From Anaerolineales bacterium (lineage in GTDB: Bacteria > Chloroflexota > Anaerolineae > Anaerolineales > Villigracilaceae), in assembly GCA_020634885.1 (NCBI GenBank), contig JACKAW010000003.1:186001-250000 (forward strand): a stretch of DNA of 64,000 bases, given 5' to 3'. The notes below the pieces were generated by a model, which searched no databases, was not told the DNA's origin, and saw only the letters and a program-made list of their open reading frames with translations. Shown here one piece after another: positions 1-9,247 of this stretch (the stretch's first letter is position 1; each line of letters starts with the position of its first letter). The position numbers were made by a program, and so were the translations under genes.

Positions 1-7
1 AATATCT

Positions 8-1114
8 CTACCCTACCACCCGCATCTCACGCGGCATATCAGAGAGACACTCAACGCCATTTTCAGTAATCACTAAATTATCTTCGATCCTGACGCCATT
101 GCGATTAGAGAGATAAATACCTGGCTCCACCGTGAACGCCATACCCGTTTCAAGTAATTGCATATTGTCGCCGCGCATGTAGGGGGCTTCGTGACCTTCC
201 ATGCCAATGCCATGACCGGTGCGATGGGTAAAGTATTTTCCATAGCCAGATTTTTCAATGACCTCACGCGCCGCCTTATCCACATTTGCACAAGGGACGC
301 CAGGTTTGGCGGCGGCACACCCAGCCGCATTTGCCTCTTGCACGATCTTATGAATTTTTCGGCATTCTTCATCCACCTCACCCACAGCAAAGGTGCGCGT
401 GAGGTCAGAGATGTAACCATCATAAGTGGCGCCCCAATCGACCACGAGCAGATCTCCTGCTTGCAACTTTCGGTCGGTGGGAGAAGCGTGCGGGTTGGCA
501 GAGTTGGGTCCGGCGGAGACAATGGGCGCAAAGGGAATTTCTGACTCAGAGCCGTGCTTCAATAACTGGACGACCAGTTCAGAAGCCAGCTCGCGTTCTG
601 TCATGCCGATCTTCATCTGCGGAATAACTGCCTCCAGCGAATCCTGGGCAATTTTCACAGCTTTTCGCATGGCATCCACTTCGGCTTTGTCTTTGCGCAG
701 GCGCAGCCCATCGAACATATCTGTTGCATCGGGATAATCTGACTCGGGTGCGCCAGCTTTAACATGACGGAATTCCATCAGGCGCAGATTTCGCGGCTCA
801 ACACCAATTCGCTTCCCATCCAGACCGAGAACCTGTGCCGCTTTTCTGAAGGCTTCATCCCACTCAAGCGGATTTTCACCATAAGCGACCCCCTGCACTT
901 TGTATGGGAACAGATCCAGTTTTGGGAGTTCCAACTCAGGCAGGACAAGCACAGGGTCTTTGCCCTGTGCAACGAATAGAACAACCGGTCGTTCCATCAA
1001 ATGGAAATTGATGCCGGTAAGATATTTCAGCGTTGGACCCGGATTCAGAATAACAGCATCCAGGTTCGAGGTTCGAAGTGAGGCGGTAAGTTTGTCGAGA
1101 CGGGTTTGAGTCAC
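8..1114 (-). CDS. M24 family metallopeptidase (Xaa-Pro aminopeptidase/dipeptidase type)
   Basis: Cytosolic peptidase of the pita-bread M24 fold, expected to cleave X-Pro bonds at the N-terminus of peptides. The N-terminal creatinase-like domain (about residues 1-130) precedes the catalytic domain. The metal ligands are visible: Asp in DWGATYDGYISDLTRTF, His in GHGIGMEGHE, Glu in VEPGIY and Glu in GVRIEDNLVI. I chose the GTG at 1114 because an AGGAG lies 7 nt upstream; the longer frame would run into the SDR gene and adds non-family sequence. It lies 10 bp after the SDR stop on the same strand, so the two are probably co-transcribed. Aminopeptidase versus prolidase specificity cannot be decided from sequence alone. 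Confidence 0.88.
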   Translation of the reverse strand: MTQTRLDKLTASLRTSNLDAVILNPGPTLKYLTGINFHLMERPVVLFVAQGKDPVLVLPELELPKLDLFPYKVQGVAYGENPLEWDEAFRKAAQVLGLDGKRIGVEPRNLRLMEFRHVKAGAPESDYPDATDMFDGLRLRKDKAEVDAMRKAVKIAQDSLEAVIPQMKIGMTERELASELVVQLLKHGSESEIPFAPIVSAGPNSANPHASPTDRKLQAGDLLVVDWGATYDGYISDLTRTFAVGEVDEECRKIHKIVQEANAAGCAAAKPGVPCANVDKAAREVIEKSGYGKYFTHRTGHGIGMEGHEAPYMRGDNMQLLETGMAFTVEPGIYLSNRNGVRIEDNLVITENGVECLSDMPREMRVVG

Positions 1115-1124
1115 AGAAAATCTC

Positions 1125-1946
1125 CTAATCCTTCTTATGATTGAATTTCGAAAATAGATAAGTCCCCCAATCCGCTGGGATCGAGAGAAATGTATCAAGG
1201 GGGAGCGTGAGATGATACTGCCAGGGAATGATCAAACGCTTGCGTGGACGTTTGGCAATATCAACTACGCGGCGCGCAACATATTCAGATGTGAGCTTCT
1301 TGCCAAATTTTGAACTGATGGAATTTTTTTTCGTATTCCTTTTAGCGCCCTGCCCAAATTCAGTGGAAGCAGGTCCCGGGTAAATACCGCTGACTTTGAT
1401 GCCGAGCGGAAAGAGTTCGCGGCGCAGGGCGTTGGTAAAGGAGCGCAGCCCAAATTTACTGGCAGAATAACTGGTGATGAGCGGCGGCGAGGAAAATGCC
1501 CCCGCCGATACCATATTGATGATGTGTCCTTCTCTTCGTGCGATCATATGCGGCAGCACCATACGGGTGACGCGCATGGGTCCGATGAGGTTGACCTTGA
1601 TGAGCAAATCTATATCACGGTCGGGATCGTGCTCTTCAAACCATCCAGAACGCCCGATGCCTGCGTTATTGAAAAGAATGTCAATGTGCCCGTACAAGTC
1701 AATGGCGGTCTGCACCATGTTGTCAATATCTTTCGAGTTGACAATATCCAATGGCACGGCAATTGCCTCACCGCCAGCATCTTGAATTTTGTCGGCAAGG
1801 GCTTGCAAACGGTCAATGCGCCGGGCGGCGAGGATAACCTTGCAGCCTTCTTGTGCAAATTGTAAGGCGGCATCTTGACCAAAACCTGAGGATGCCCCGG
1901 TGATGAGAACGACTTTGTCTTTGAGAGGTATTGGAAACAGGTTCAT
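1125..1946 (-). CDS. Short-chain dehydrogenase/reductase (classical SDR)
   Basis: NAD(P)-dependent oxidoreductase of unknown substrate, 273 residues. The Rossmann glycine motif TGASSGFG, the NNAG motif and the catalytic YSASK (YxxxK) are all present with normal spacing, so it should be active. The C-terminus carries a basic stretch (KRPRKRLIIP) and hydrophobic segments of the type found in membrane-associated SDRs. The ATG at 1946 starts just before the conserved beta-strand; an upstream extension would begin inside the Lon terminator hairpin and is rejected. It is followed after 10 bp by the M24 peptidase. Confidence 0.85.
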   Translation of the reverse strand: MNLFPIPLKDKVVLITGASSGFGQDAALQFAQEGCKVILAARRIDRLQALADKIQDAGGEAIAVPLDIVNSKDIDNMVQTAIDLYGHIDILFNNAGIGRSGWFEEHDPDRDIDLLIKVNLIGPMRVTRMVLPHMIARREGHIINMVSAGAFSSPPLITSYSASKFGLRSFTNALRRELFPLGIKVSGIYPGPASTEFGQGAKRNTKKNSISSKFGKKLTSEYVARRVVDIAKRPRKRLIIPWQYHLTLPLDTFLSIPADWGTYLFSKFNHKKD

Positions 1947-1964
1947 AATGGAGGCTATTGTAAA

Positions 1965-2005
1965 ACGAAAACGCACGGGGCAAAATTGCCTTTCCGTGCG
2001 TTTTT
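1965..2005 (-). terminator. Rho-independent terminator of lon
   Basis: The arms ACGCACGG (1971-1978) and CCGTGCGT (1994-2001) pair perfectly. On the minus strand the stem is followed by TTTTCGTTTT. It lies about 27 bp after the lon stop and before the SDR start, separating the two transcripts. Confidence 0.8.
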
Positions 2006-2027
2006 CATGACTTTCTTGCAATATTTT

Positions 2028-4490
2028 TTATTCTTCGCCTTGTTCGTCCTGGCGTTTTCTTGGTTTGGGCGGATCTATCACCTTTTGTTTGCCGAGGGCA
2101 ATCTCAAGGACATCGTCCATGTGTTGAACAGGAACGATCTTCATTTCAGACCGTACGGTTTTGGGAAGTTCTACGAGGTCTTTCATATTCTTTTCCGGCA
2201 AAATGACGGTCTTGAGACCGGCGCGATGCGCAGCGAGCACTTTTTCGCGTACGCCGCCAATGGGGAGGACTCGTCCGCGCAGGGTGATTTCGCCGGTCAT
2301 GCCAACATGCTTGAGCACATGCCGTCCCGTAAGCGCGGAGATGATGGCGGTTGCCATGGTAATACCCGCTGAAGGACCATCTTTTGGAATGCCGCCCTCG
2401 GGCATGTGAATATGAATATCCATCCGCTCAAACATGTCCATATCTATTTTCAATGCCGCGGCGCGAGATTTGATGTAGGTCATGGCGGCTTGAGCCGATT
2501 CTTGCATCACCTCGCCCATCTGACCGGTCATTTGCAAACCGCCTTTGCCTTCGATGATGGCAACTTCCACCGCCATGATCTCTCCGCCGGTTTCCGTCCA
2601 GGCTAGGCTGGTTGCCACACCCACTTCATTTTGGCGTTCTGCTTCAGAGGGAAAAACCTGCTGTGGACCGAGGAATTTTTCAACCAAGTCCGGCGTGATG
2701 GCGGTGGGATATTTCTTCCCTTCCGCCTTCATACGAGCCACTTTACGGCATACACGCCCGATCTCACGTTCCAAACCGCGCACACCGGCTTCGTAGGTAT
2801 ATTCGCGGATGATGCGCTGCAAAGCAGGCAGTTCAAACGCCACACCGAGTTCCTCGATGCCGTTCTCTTCGATCTGGCGTGGAATGAGATAACGGTTGGC
2901 GATCTCAACCTTTTCCTCTTCGATATACCCGGGGAATTCGATCACTTCCATACGGTCGAGCAACGGCGCAGGGATGCTGCTCAACGAGTTGGCAGTGGTT
3001 ACGAACATAACCTTGGAAAGGTCAAAAGGCAGTTCAAGGTAATGATCGCTGAACGAGTTATTTTGTTCAGGGTCAAGCACTTCAAGCATTGCCGAGGCGG
3101 GGTCGCCGCGAAAGTCGGAGTACAGCTTGTCAATTTCATCCAGCATGAACAACGGATTCGATGCACCCGCCCGCTTCATGGTTTGGATGATGCGCCCGGG
3201 CAATGCGCCGATGTATGTACGACGATGCCCGCGAATTTCGGCTTCATCGCGCACTCCGCCCAAAGATACGCGCACGAACTTGCGTCCGAGCGAATCTGCG
3301 ATGGAGCGCCCGAGTGAAGTTTTACCTACACCGGGGGGGCCCACAAAACAAAGAATGGGCTGCCGTTCTTTCTTCGGTTTGAGCGAGCGGACGGCGATAT
3401 ATTCCAGAATGCGTTCCTTGGCTTTCTTCAAACCAAAGTGATCACGCTCCAGGGTCTTTGCCGCATTCTTCACGTCCAGGTTATCTGCCGTCAGGTTATT
3501 CCACGGTAGGTCAAGAATCCAGTCAATGTATGTGCGGATAATACCCACTTCTGGCGCCATAGGCGGCATCTGGCTGAGGCGTTCCACTTCTTTCATCGCT
3601 GCCTTGCGGACTTCATCCGGCAAAACAGTTGTCTCAAGCCGTTTCTTCAAATCCACCGTGTCGCGGGTAAAAATATCACCTTCGCCCAACTCGGTTTGGA
3701 TCTGCTTCATTTGTTCACGCAGGTAATACTCGCGCTGGCTTTTATCCACTTCGTTTTGAACGCGAGTGTGAATTTCATCTTCCAGTTCAAGCACATCCAG
3801 TTCGGCGGCGAGTAAATTAGTCAACTGCCCAAGACGAGCCTTGGGTTCAAGAATCATCAACAAACGCAGTTTGGCTTCATACGTCAGCCCAAGCGAGGTG
3901 GTGATCATATCTGCCAGCCAGCCAGGCTCTGAAATATTCAACGCAAAAACGTGCGCCTCTTCCGGGATCGAGCGATCCAACTGAATACAACGCTCAAACT
4001 GATTCAACACCGAGCGCATCAACGCCTGCGTCTGGCGGTCTGCTGCATTGGGTTCGTGGATGATCCGCGCACGCACTCGAATATAGGGTTTGAGCCGCAA
4101 AAACTCCACGATCTCCACGCGGCGGCGTCCCTGCACCAGTGCAGAGTGCGAGCCGTCGGGCATATCCAACAAACGCCCCACCGCCATCTCTACGCCAATG
4201 GGGAGAAAATCTTCCGCTGTGGGGTCTTCTACATCCGGGTCACGCTGAGTTAAACCGATTACCGTCTGCTCTTTGGTTTGCGCTTCTTCCAACGCCATTA
4301 AGGAAGCTTCGCGACCAATAAAAATAGGCGAAACCATACGCGGAAAAATAACCATATCTCGCAATGGCAGCACCGCCGCTTCGATAAAGCCGTCGGCTTT
4401 GGGCTCCATGTTCGGCACACGATACAACTCCTCGGTCCGCTGCGAGAGCGTAAGATCAAATTCGTCTTCATTCCAATTTGGTTGATTCAT
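2028..4490 (-). CDS. lon: ATP-dependent protease Lon
   Basis: Cytosolic hexameric quality-control protease, 820 residues, normal family length. Order: LON substrate-binding N-domain (about 38-230), coiled-coil/helical region, AAA+ ATPase with Walker A GPPGVGKTS and Walker B FMLDEIDKL, then the S16 protease domain. The catalytic dyad is visible as Ser707 in PKDGPSAGI and Lys750 in GGVREKVLAAH, with the usual 43-residue spacing. The C-terminus ends in a charged tail (PKPRKRQDEQGEE). It appears to be a single-gene transcript closed by the terminator at 1965-2005. No heat-shock operator was recognised upstream, where the dispersed repeat at about 4503-4626 lies. Confidence 0.97.
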   Translation of the reverse strand: MNQPNWNEDEFDLTLSQRTEELYRVPNMEPKADGFIEAAVLPLRDMVIFPRMVSPIFIGREASLMALEEAQTKEQTVIGLTQRDPDVEDPTAEDFLPIGVEMAVGRLLDMPDGSHSALVQGRRRVEIVEFLRLKPYIRVRARIIHEPNAADRQTQALMRSVLNQFERCIQLDRSIPEEAHVFALNISEPGWLADMITTSLGLTYEAKLRLLMILEPKARLGQLTNLLAAELDVLELEDEIHTRVQNEVDKSQREYYLREQMKQIQTELGEGDIFTRDTVDLKKRLETTVLPDEVRKAAMKEVERLSQMPPMAPEVGIIRTYIDWILDLPWNNLTADNLDVKNAAKTLERDHFGLKKAKERILEYIAVRSLKPKKERQPILCFVGPPGVGKTSLGRSIADSLGRKFVRVSLGGVRDEAEIRGHRRTYIGALPGRIIQTMKRAGASNPLFMLDEIDKLYSDFRGDPASAMLEVLDPEQNNSFSDHYLELPFDLSKVMFVTTANSLSSIPAPLLDRMEVIEFPGYIEEEKVEIANRYLIPRQIEENGIEELGVAFELPALQRIIREYTYEAGVRGLEREIGRVCRKVARMKAEGKKYPTAITPDLVEKFLGPQQVFPSEAERQNEVGVATSLAWTETGGEIMAVEVAIIEGKGGLQMTGQMGEVMQESAQAAMTYIKSRAAALKIDMDMFERMDIHIHMPEGGIPKDGPSAGITMATAIISALTGRHVLKHVGMTGEITLRGRVLPIGGVREKVLAAHRAGLKTVILPEKNMKDLVELPKTVRSEMKIVPVQHMDDVLEIALGKQKVIDPPKPRKRQDEQGEE

Positions 4491-4502
4491 TCAAATTCCT
4501 CT

Positions 4503-4626
4503 GTCATTGCGAGCCGCGATCTTGTTCTTTGCGGCGAAGCAATCTCATAATTTATTTCCGGGATTGCTCACCTGCCCTTGCGGGCGGTGCAAGGGTCGTC
4601 GGGAAGATCACCCTCCTCGCAATGAC
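4503..4626. repeat. Dispersed inverted repeat, CATTGCGAG family
   Basis: The outer arms TCATTGCGAG (4504-4513) and CTCGCAATGA (4616-4625) are perfectly complementary, and inner segments (GAAGCAATC, GGATTGCTC, and the G/C-rich centre near 4573-4602) form further hairpins. The element fills the lon-folC intergenic space and runs into folC, supplying its last codons and stop. A degenerate relative is at 32120-32152. Confidence 0.75.
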
Positions 4627-5912
4627 GAAAACTCTCTCATCACTTCCGCGGTTACAAACATTGAACCGGCGGATAATACGATACTACCATCATTCGCAGA
4701 TAGTTCCAACGCGCGCCGTAACGCATCTTTGACGGGAACCACCGCCTCCCACTCCGCCCCTGCCTGATCGGCAAGACCCGAAATTTGCTCCACGCTGAGA
4801 GCGCGCGGATGGTCGGCGCGTGTGATGATAATTTTTTGGATCTTCGGTTTCAGCTCGGCAAACATACCGGGGATATTCTTATCTTCTGATGCGCCAAAGA
4901 TGAGATACACCTTTTTATCGGGGAAGTATTCATCCAGCGTTTCGCGCAGTTTCTCGAACGAATCCTGATTATGGGCTGAATCAAAAATAACCGGCGGTTC
5001 ATTGCGTACCACTTCAAAGCGGGCGCGCCATTGTACCTGAGAAAAGCCCAGTTTTATCTGTTCATCTGTAATTGGAATTCCACTGGCTTTTAGGGCGGCA
5101 TACGCCGTAGCGGCATTCTCAACCTGATGAACACCAAGCAACGGAATGCGGCATTCCATATTCTGAATTCTGAGTCTCTGCCCTTCTAACGATGAGCCAA
5201 CCCGCTCAAACTCTACATCCCGCCCCACAAGAGTTATATCAGAATCCTTCTCTTTGGCTACACGCTGTAGAACTTCGAGCGCTTCAGCTTTTTGAGGAGA
5301 TGAAACCACCGGCACGCCCGGTTTGATGATGCCCGCCTTCTCACCTGCGATAAGCGCGAGGGTATTCCCCAGTACTGCTGTATGGTCATACGAAAGCGAC
5401 GTAATTACTGAGACCCTCGGCGTGACGATATTGGTTGCATCCAACCGCCCGCCCAAGCCGACTTCAAAGACCGCCGCCGTGGCGCCATATCTGGCAAACG
5501 CCATGAACGCCAATGCGGTGGTAATTTCAAACGTCGTAAGCATTTCGATCTTCGCAACATACGGCTTGATCTCTTCTACCAACTCGACCATCTGCTCATG
5601 CGAGATCGGCTCGCCGTTGATGCGAATCCGCTCGACAAAATCTTCCAAATGAGGAGACGTGTATAAGCCCGTCTTATATCCCGCCGCCTGCAACCCCGCC
5701 GCACACAGCGCAGACGTGGAACCTTTGCCCTTCGTCCCCGCCACATGGATGATGGGATACTTCATCTGCGGGTTGCCCAGAGACTCCATCAAGGCAAACA
5801 TGCGGTTCAGGTTGAAATCAGCCTTGGCAAGTTCAGACGAATGTTTGAGGCTATAATCCACAAAGGAATATAGGTAATCAAGCGCTTGGTTGTATCGGGT
5901 TTCAATGTCCAT
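4608..5912 (-). CDS. folC: Folylpolyglutamate synthase / dihydrofolate synthase
   Basis: Mur-ligase-family enzyme adding glutamate to dihydropteroate or folates, 434 residues. The ATP P-loop GTKGKGST is at residues 59-66, with the family motif YTSPHLEDFVERIRING just after it. The central part carries the S-Y-DHTAVLG region and the C-terminal domain DSAHNQDSFEKL. The ATG at 5912 is preferred over a TTG seven codons upstream; neither has a strong Shine-Dalgarno. The last residues (SSLRGG) and the TGA stop come from the CATTGCGAG repeat, so the native C-terminus has been replaced or trimmed by a few residues. Confidence 0.93.
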   Translation of the reverse strand: MDIETRYNQALDYLYSFVDYSLKHSSELAKADFNLNRMFALMESLGNPQMKYPIIHVAGTKGKGSTSALCAAGLQAAGYKTGLYTSPHLEDFVERIRINGEPISHEQMVELVEEIKPYVAKIEMLTTFEITTALAFMAFARYGATAAVFEVGLGGRLDATNIVTPRVSVITSLSYDHTAVLGNTLALIAGEKAGIIKPGVPVVSSPQKAEALEVLQRVAKEKDSDITLVGRDVEFERVGSSLEGQRLRIQNMECRIPLLGVHQVENAATAYAALKASGIPITDEQIKLGFSQVQWRARFEVVRNEPPVIFDSAHNQDSFEKLRETLDEYFPDKKVYLIFGASEDKNIPGMFAELKPKIQKIIITRADHPRALSVEQISGLADQAGAEWEAVVPVKDALRRALELSANDGSIVLSAGSMFVTAEVMREFSSLRGG

Positions 5913-5956
5913 ACTTGGGATTGTAAATCGCAATGTCTATTTCGTAAATTCAGTAA

Positions 5957-6343
5957 ATGGTCATAAATAATATGAATTCCCCACAAAATGATGAAAAAAA
6001 TTCCGAACCCGCTGTGAGACAAAAGCAAAAAGAAATGGTTCCTGCCTGGTGGGGCGATCTTGCATTTGCCGCCCCTGTATTTCTCATACTCCTTTATGGC
6101 ATTGCAATCACTATCTTGAAACGATTTGACATAAAAGCAGCCCCATGGACTCTGTTATTTACAATAAATACAATGCTTTTTTTATGGGGCGCAATGGGGT
6201 TTATTATTGTATTACGCGGGGAATATAGAGATCGGCATAAAGGTATACAACGCGGATTTTCAGCCTACGCCCTTGGGTTTACACTCATGGTAGTGAACTG
6301 GCTGCCTCTTATTTTTGCACTCACTTCGACCTTCTTCAAATAA
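5957..6343 (+). CDS. Small hypothetical membrane protein, three TM segments
   Basis: Not recognised. 128 residues with a polar N-terminus (about 1-30), then hydrophobic segments at roughly 34-54, 65-86 and 105-125, giving an N-in or N-out three-helix protein. A charged loop (RGEYRDRHKGIQRG) separates the second and third helices. A second ATG at 5972 is an equally possible start, and neither has a good ribosome-binding site. It is divergent from folC and lies 4 bp before the DUF503 gene, so the two may be co-transcribed. Confidence 0.65.
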   Translation: MVINNMNSPQNDEKNSEPAVRQKQKEMVPAWWGDLAFAAPVFLILLYGIAITILKRFDIKAAPWTLLFTINTMLFLWGAMGFIIVLRGEYRDRHKGIQRGFSAYALGFTLMVVNWLPLIFALTSTFFK

Positions 6344-6347
6344 ACCC

Positions 6348-6632
6348 ATGCTTGCCACCCTCACCCTTCACCTACGCATTCCGCTCTGCACCTCGCTCAA
6401 AGACAAACGCGGACGGATCAAGCCGTTCATGTCGCGCCTGCACCGTGAGTTCAATGTCTCTGTGGCAGAGATGGATAAACACGATGTCTGGGATGAAGCC
6501 ATCATCGTCTGCGCGATGGTTGGAAACGACCACACCTTTTTACAGTCTGCGCTGGGAAATGTGGAAAAATGGGCAGAAGCCAACTGGACAGATGGCGATG
6601 TTTGGGATACAAAAATCGAGATCGTTTTGTAG
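6348..6632 (+). CDS. DUF503 (YlxP-like) family protein
   Basis: A 94-residue protein matching the DUF503 family, whose members are small alpha/beta proteins often encoded near rbfA and translation genes; biochemical function is unknown. Typical features are the start MLATLTLHLRIP, the segment SLKDKRGRIKPFMSRLHREFNVSVAEMDKHDVW (read in two blocks) and the C-terminal IEIVL strand. The ATG at 6348 is chosen because it starts the conserved strand and lies 4 bp after the preceding stop. Its TAG stop is the first part of a GTAGGGGC palindromic repeat. Confidence 0.8.
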   Translation: MLATLTLHLRIPLCTSLKDKRGRIKPFMSRLHREFNVSVAEMDKHDVWDEAIIVCAMVGNDHTFLQSALGNVEKWAEANWTDGDVWDTKIEIVL

Positions 6633-6687
6633 GGGCGAGGTCTCCTCGCCCCTAACATTGGGCAGGGAGACCCTGCCCCTACAGAGA
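6629..6687. repeat. GTAGGGGC-type double palindromic repeat
   Basis: Two adjacent hairpins: GGGGCGAGG/CCTCGCCCC and GGCAGGG/CCCTGCC, bracketed by GTAGGGGC and GCCCCTAC. It fills the gap between the DUF503 and SDR genes and provides the DUF503 stop. Related copies are at 26655-26718, 30429-30510 and 51061-51083. Confidence 0.8.
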
Positions 6688-6700
6688 ACGGAGAGCAAAA

Positions 6701-7492
6701 ATGGATCTACACCTCAAAGACAAGATTGCCCTCGTCACCGGTTCGACCCGCGGATTGGGTTATGCCACCGCATTGCAACTGGCAAAAGAAGGCTGCAAAG
6801 TTGCCATCAACGGGCGGGATGAAACAACGATCAAAAAAGCCGCTGAGCAAATTCAAAAAGAAACCGGAGCTCAGGTGATCGGTTTGGCAGGAGATGCCAG
6901 CCTGCCCGATGTGCCTGCACAACTGGTTCAACAAACCGTGGATGCCTTTAGCGGGTTGGATATTCTCATCACCAATACCGGCGGACCCAAGCCCGGCTCC
7001 ATCGATTCGCTGGATGAAGCCGCCTGGCAAAGCGGCATTGACCTGTGCCTGATGGCGCATGTACGCCTGATAAAATCGGCGCTTCCGCATTTGCGAAAGT
7101 CTCAGGCGGCAAGCATTCTCACGGTCACTTCGCTGACGGTGAAACAGCCGCTGCCCAACCTGCTCATCTCGAACAGCGTGCGCACGGCGACCGTAGGCTT
7201 GACCAAGTCACTCGCCATTGAACTCGGCGCAGAGGGCATTCGCGTTAACTCCATTTTGCCCGGCTGGACGGAAACAGAACGAGTTACAGCCTTGATGGAA
7301 GATCGGGCAAACAAGAATCAATCGTCGGCGGAGGAAGAGGCGAAGCGGCAGGCGGCGGAGATTCCGCTTGGGAGGATGGGTCAGCCCGCAGAGTTTGCCA
7401 ATGCCGCGGTATTTTTGGTCAGTCCTGCCGCTTCCTACATCACAGGCACAATGCTGAATGTGGATGGAAGTGTAATTAAGGGAATCTTTTAA
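6701..7492 (+). CDS. SDR family oxidoreductase, atypical active site
   Basis: FabG-like SDR of 263 residues. The N-terminal TGSTRGLG glycine motif and a NTGGPKPG motif in place of NNAG are clear. Where classical SDRs have YxxxK, this protein reads SNSVRTATVGLTKS, so neither the catalytic Tyr nor the usual Lys spacing is visible. A recognisable SDR subgroup has this SNSVR signature, so it is probably family-typical and not a mutation. The substrate is unknown. It is preceded by a palindromic repeat and followed by the zinc-ribbon-like gene and murJ in the same orientation. Confidence 0.82.
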   Translation: MDLHLKDKIALVTGSTRGLGYATALQLAKEGCKVAINGRDETTIKKAAEQIQKETGAQVIGLAGDASLPDVPAQLVQQTVDAFSGLDILITNTGGPKPGSIDSLDEAAWQSGIDLCLMAHVRLIKSALPHLRKSQAASILTVTSLTVKQPLPNLLISNSVRTATVGLTKSLAIELGAEGIRVNSILPGWTETERVTALMEDRANKNQSSAEEEAKRQAAEIPLGRMGQPAEFANAAVFLVSPAASYITGTMLNVDGSVIKGIF

Positions 7493-7507
7493 ATTTTCGG
7501 AGAAACA

Positions 7508-7699
7508 ATGAGCGAACAAGAAATGAAGACCTGCCTGAACTGCAAACGCAGTGAAGAAGTAACGCCCCTGTTATTAATGACCTTCAAAGGTGAAGCGACG
7601 CACATCTGCGCCCAATGCCTGCCGATGTTGATTCACAAAACGCAATTGCTGGCAGATAAACTCCCCGGTATTGAAATACCGAAACAATCAGATTATTAA
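7508..7699 (+). CDS. Small protein with paired CxxC motifs
   Basis: 63 residues; CLNCKR near residue 10 and CAQCLP near 37 make a four-cysteine site likely to bind zinc. The function is unknown. The start is supported by GGAG 5 nt upstream of the ATG. It sits 15 bp after the SDR and 1 bp before murJ, so translational coupling with murJ is likely. Similar small CxxC proteins occur widely and the gene could be regulatory or structural. Confidence 0.68.
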   Translation: MSEQEMKTCLNCKRSEEVTPLLLMTFKGEATHICAQCLPMLIHKTQLLADKLPGIEIPKQSDY

Positions 7700-7700
7700 C

Positions 7701-9197
7701 ATGTCGAAACTTACCCGCAACTCTTTAATAGTAGCCGCTTTCTTTTTGTTGGATAAAGTGCTGGCATTCGTGCGCACGGGCATCATCTCGCGCATTTACT
7801 CAGACGAAGTGCATTTGCTCGATACGTTCAACGCGGCAAACAACCTGCCCGACCTGTTGTTCGCGCTCATCTCTGGCGGGGCATTGGGTATGGCGTTCAT
7901 TCCCCTGCTAACCGAATACCTCACCACCAAAGACCGAGCCGCCGCATGGGACTTGTTCTCGCGTGTGGCAAATGTGGGCTTCCTGGTGACAGGCAGTGTG
8001 GCAGTTGTTATTGCCATTTTTGCCCAACAGATCGTAGATGCAGAGATCGGCATTGCGCCCGGCTTTGGCGCTGAACAACGAGAATTGCTCGCCGAGTTGA
8101 TGCGATTGAATCTCATTGGCACGATCATTTTTTCCATCAGCGGTTTGGTGATGGCATCGCTCCATGCCAACCAGCATTTTGCTCTGCCCGCGCTTGCGCC
8201 CAGCATGTACAACGTTGGGCAAATTCTCGGCGCAATCTTTTTTGTGCCGCGTTTTGGCATTCAAGGGTTGGTGTATGGTGTGATCCTTGGCGCGGCATTT
8301 CATCTGCTTATTCAGATCCCCGGTTTGTTCATGTACGGCTTTCGATGGACGCCCAAACTGGACTTGCGCCATACCGGCTTGATCGAAGCGCTCAAACTCA
8401 TGGCGCCGCGTTTAATGACCATGGCTGGCATTCAGATCATTTTCATTGCACGCGATAACCTCGCCTCACGGCTCGATCAAGTCGGCGCGGTGACTTCACT
8501 TACATACGGTTGGATGATCATGCAAGTGCCGGAGACGATCCTCGGCACGGCGATTGCGACAGCCATGCTGCCCGCCCTGGCAGAACTCGCCTCAAAACGT
8601 GATTGGAGCGGATTCAGCGCTTCAATCGAACGTGCCCTCCGAGTCTTGATCGCATTAACCCTGCCCATTGCAACGGTAATGGCGGCGGGCATCCACCCGC
8701 TCGTGCGCGGCGTCTTCGGCTTCGATGAGCAGATTTCCACTCTCATCACCTGGACCACCCGTGCCTATCTCGCCACGCTGACCGGCTACACCGTCCACGA
8801 GATTGCCATCCGCGCTTTTTACGCCCGCAAAGAGCCGATGATTCCCTTATACGCCATTGGCATCCGTCTCGCCATTTTTCTAGTGGTTGGCATTCTTGGT
8901 GTCACCTACTTTAAGAGTATTGGCTCACCCATCATCGCCTTTGCCGAAATAGCCCTCACTGTAGAGGCTATTATCATTCTCGGGTGGCTCTCCAAACGCA
9001 CACATGAGCCGCTGAAGACCAATACCGCCATTTTCAAAGGGCTGATCGCAGCCGTGGTTGGCGGAATTATCACCTATCTCATCGCCCTGTACCTTCCCGG
9101 CGGCGCCATCGTCACCGCATTGATCGGAATGGTCGTCGGCGGGCTGGTCGCTTTGGGAATCGTCTGGTCTGAAGCCAGGCAATTGATCCGCTTGTAA
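7701..9197 (+). CDS. murJ: Lipid II flippase MurJ (MviN family)
   Basis: Integral membrane protein of 498 residues, about 14 TM helices, moving lipid II across the inner membrane for peptidoglycan synthesis. Family features seen are the N-terminal VAAFFLLDKVLAFVRTGIIS, the FNAANNLPDLLFALISGGALGMAFIPL segment and the PETILGTAIATAMLPALAELA segment. The ATG at 7701 directly follows the stop of the preceding small gene; ten extra upstream codons overlap that gene and are not used. It implies the organism makes a peptidoglycan-like wall. Confidence 0.92.
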   Translation: MSKLTRNSLIVAAFFLLDKVLAFVRTGIISRIYSDEVHLLDTFNAANNLPDLLFALISGGALGMAFIPLLTEYLTTKDRAAAWDLFSRVANVGFLVTGSVAVVIAIFAQQIVDAEIGIAPGFGAEQRELLAELMRLNLIGTIIFSISGLVMASLHANQHFALPALAPSMYNVGQILGAIFFVPRFGIQGLVYGVILGAAFHLLIQIPGLFMYGFRWTPKLDLRHTGLIEALKLMAPRLMTMAGIQIIFIARDNLASRLDQVGAVTSLTYGWMIMQVPETILGTAIATAMLPALAELASKRDWSGFSASIERALRVLIALTLPIATVMAAGIHPLVRGVFGFDEQISTLITWTTRAYLATLTGYTVHEIAIRAFYARKEPMIPLYAIGIRLAIFLVVGILGVTYFKSIGSPIIAFAEIALTVEAIIILGWLSKRTHEPLKTNTAIFKGLIAAVVGGIITYLIALYLPGGAIVTALIGMVVGGLVALGIVWSEARQLIRL

Positions 9198-9234
9198 ACA
9201 AAAATTAAGAAAAAAACGCTTCAATAAAAGAATG

Positions 9235-9240
9235 TATAAT
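9235..9240 (+). promoter_or_regulatory. Candidate -10 box giving a leaderless mRNA
   Basis: A perfect TATAAT lies only 7 nt before the ATG at 9248. No Shine-Dalgarno is present in CACGCCC, so the start of transcription would fall at or next to the start codon. The -35 region is A-rich and not recognisable. Confidence 0.5.
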
Positions 9241-9247
9241 CACGCCC

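Noticed and set aside
4503..6687. CRISPR array from the repeated palindromes
   Set aside because: The elements are single, scattered and without regular spacers, and no cas gene is present.
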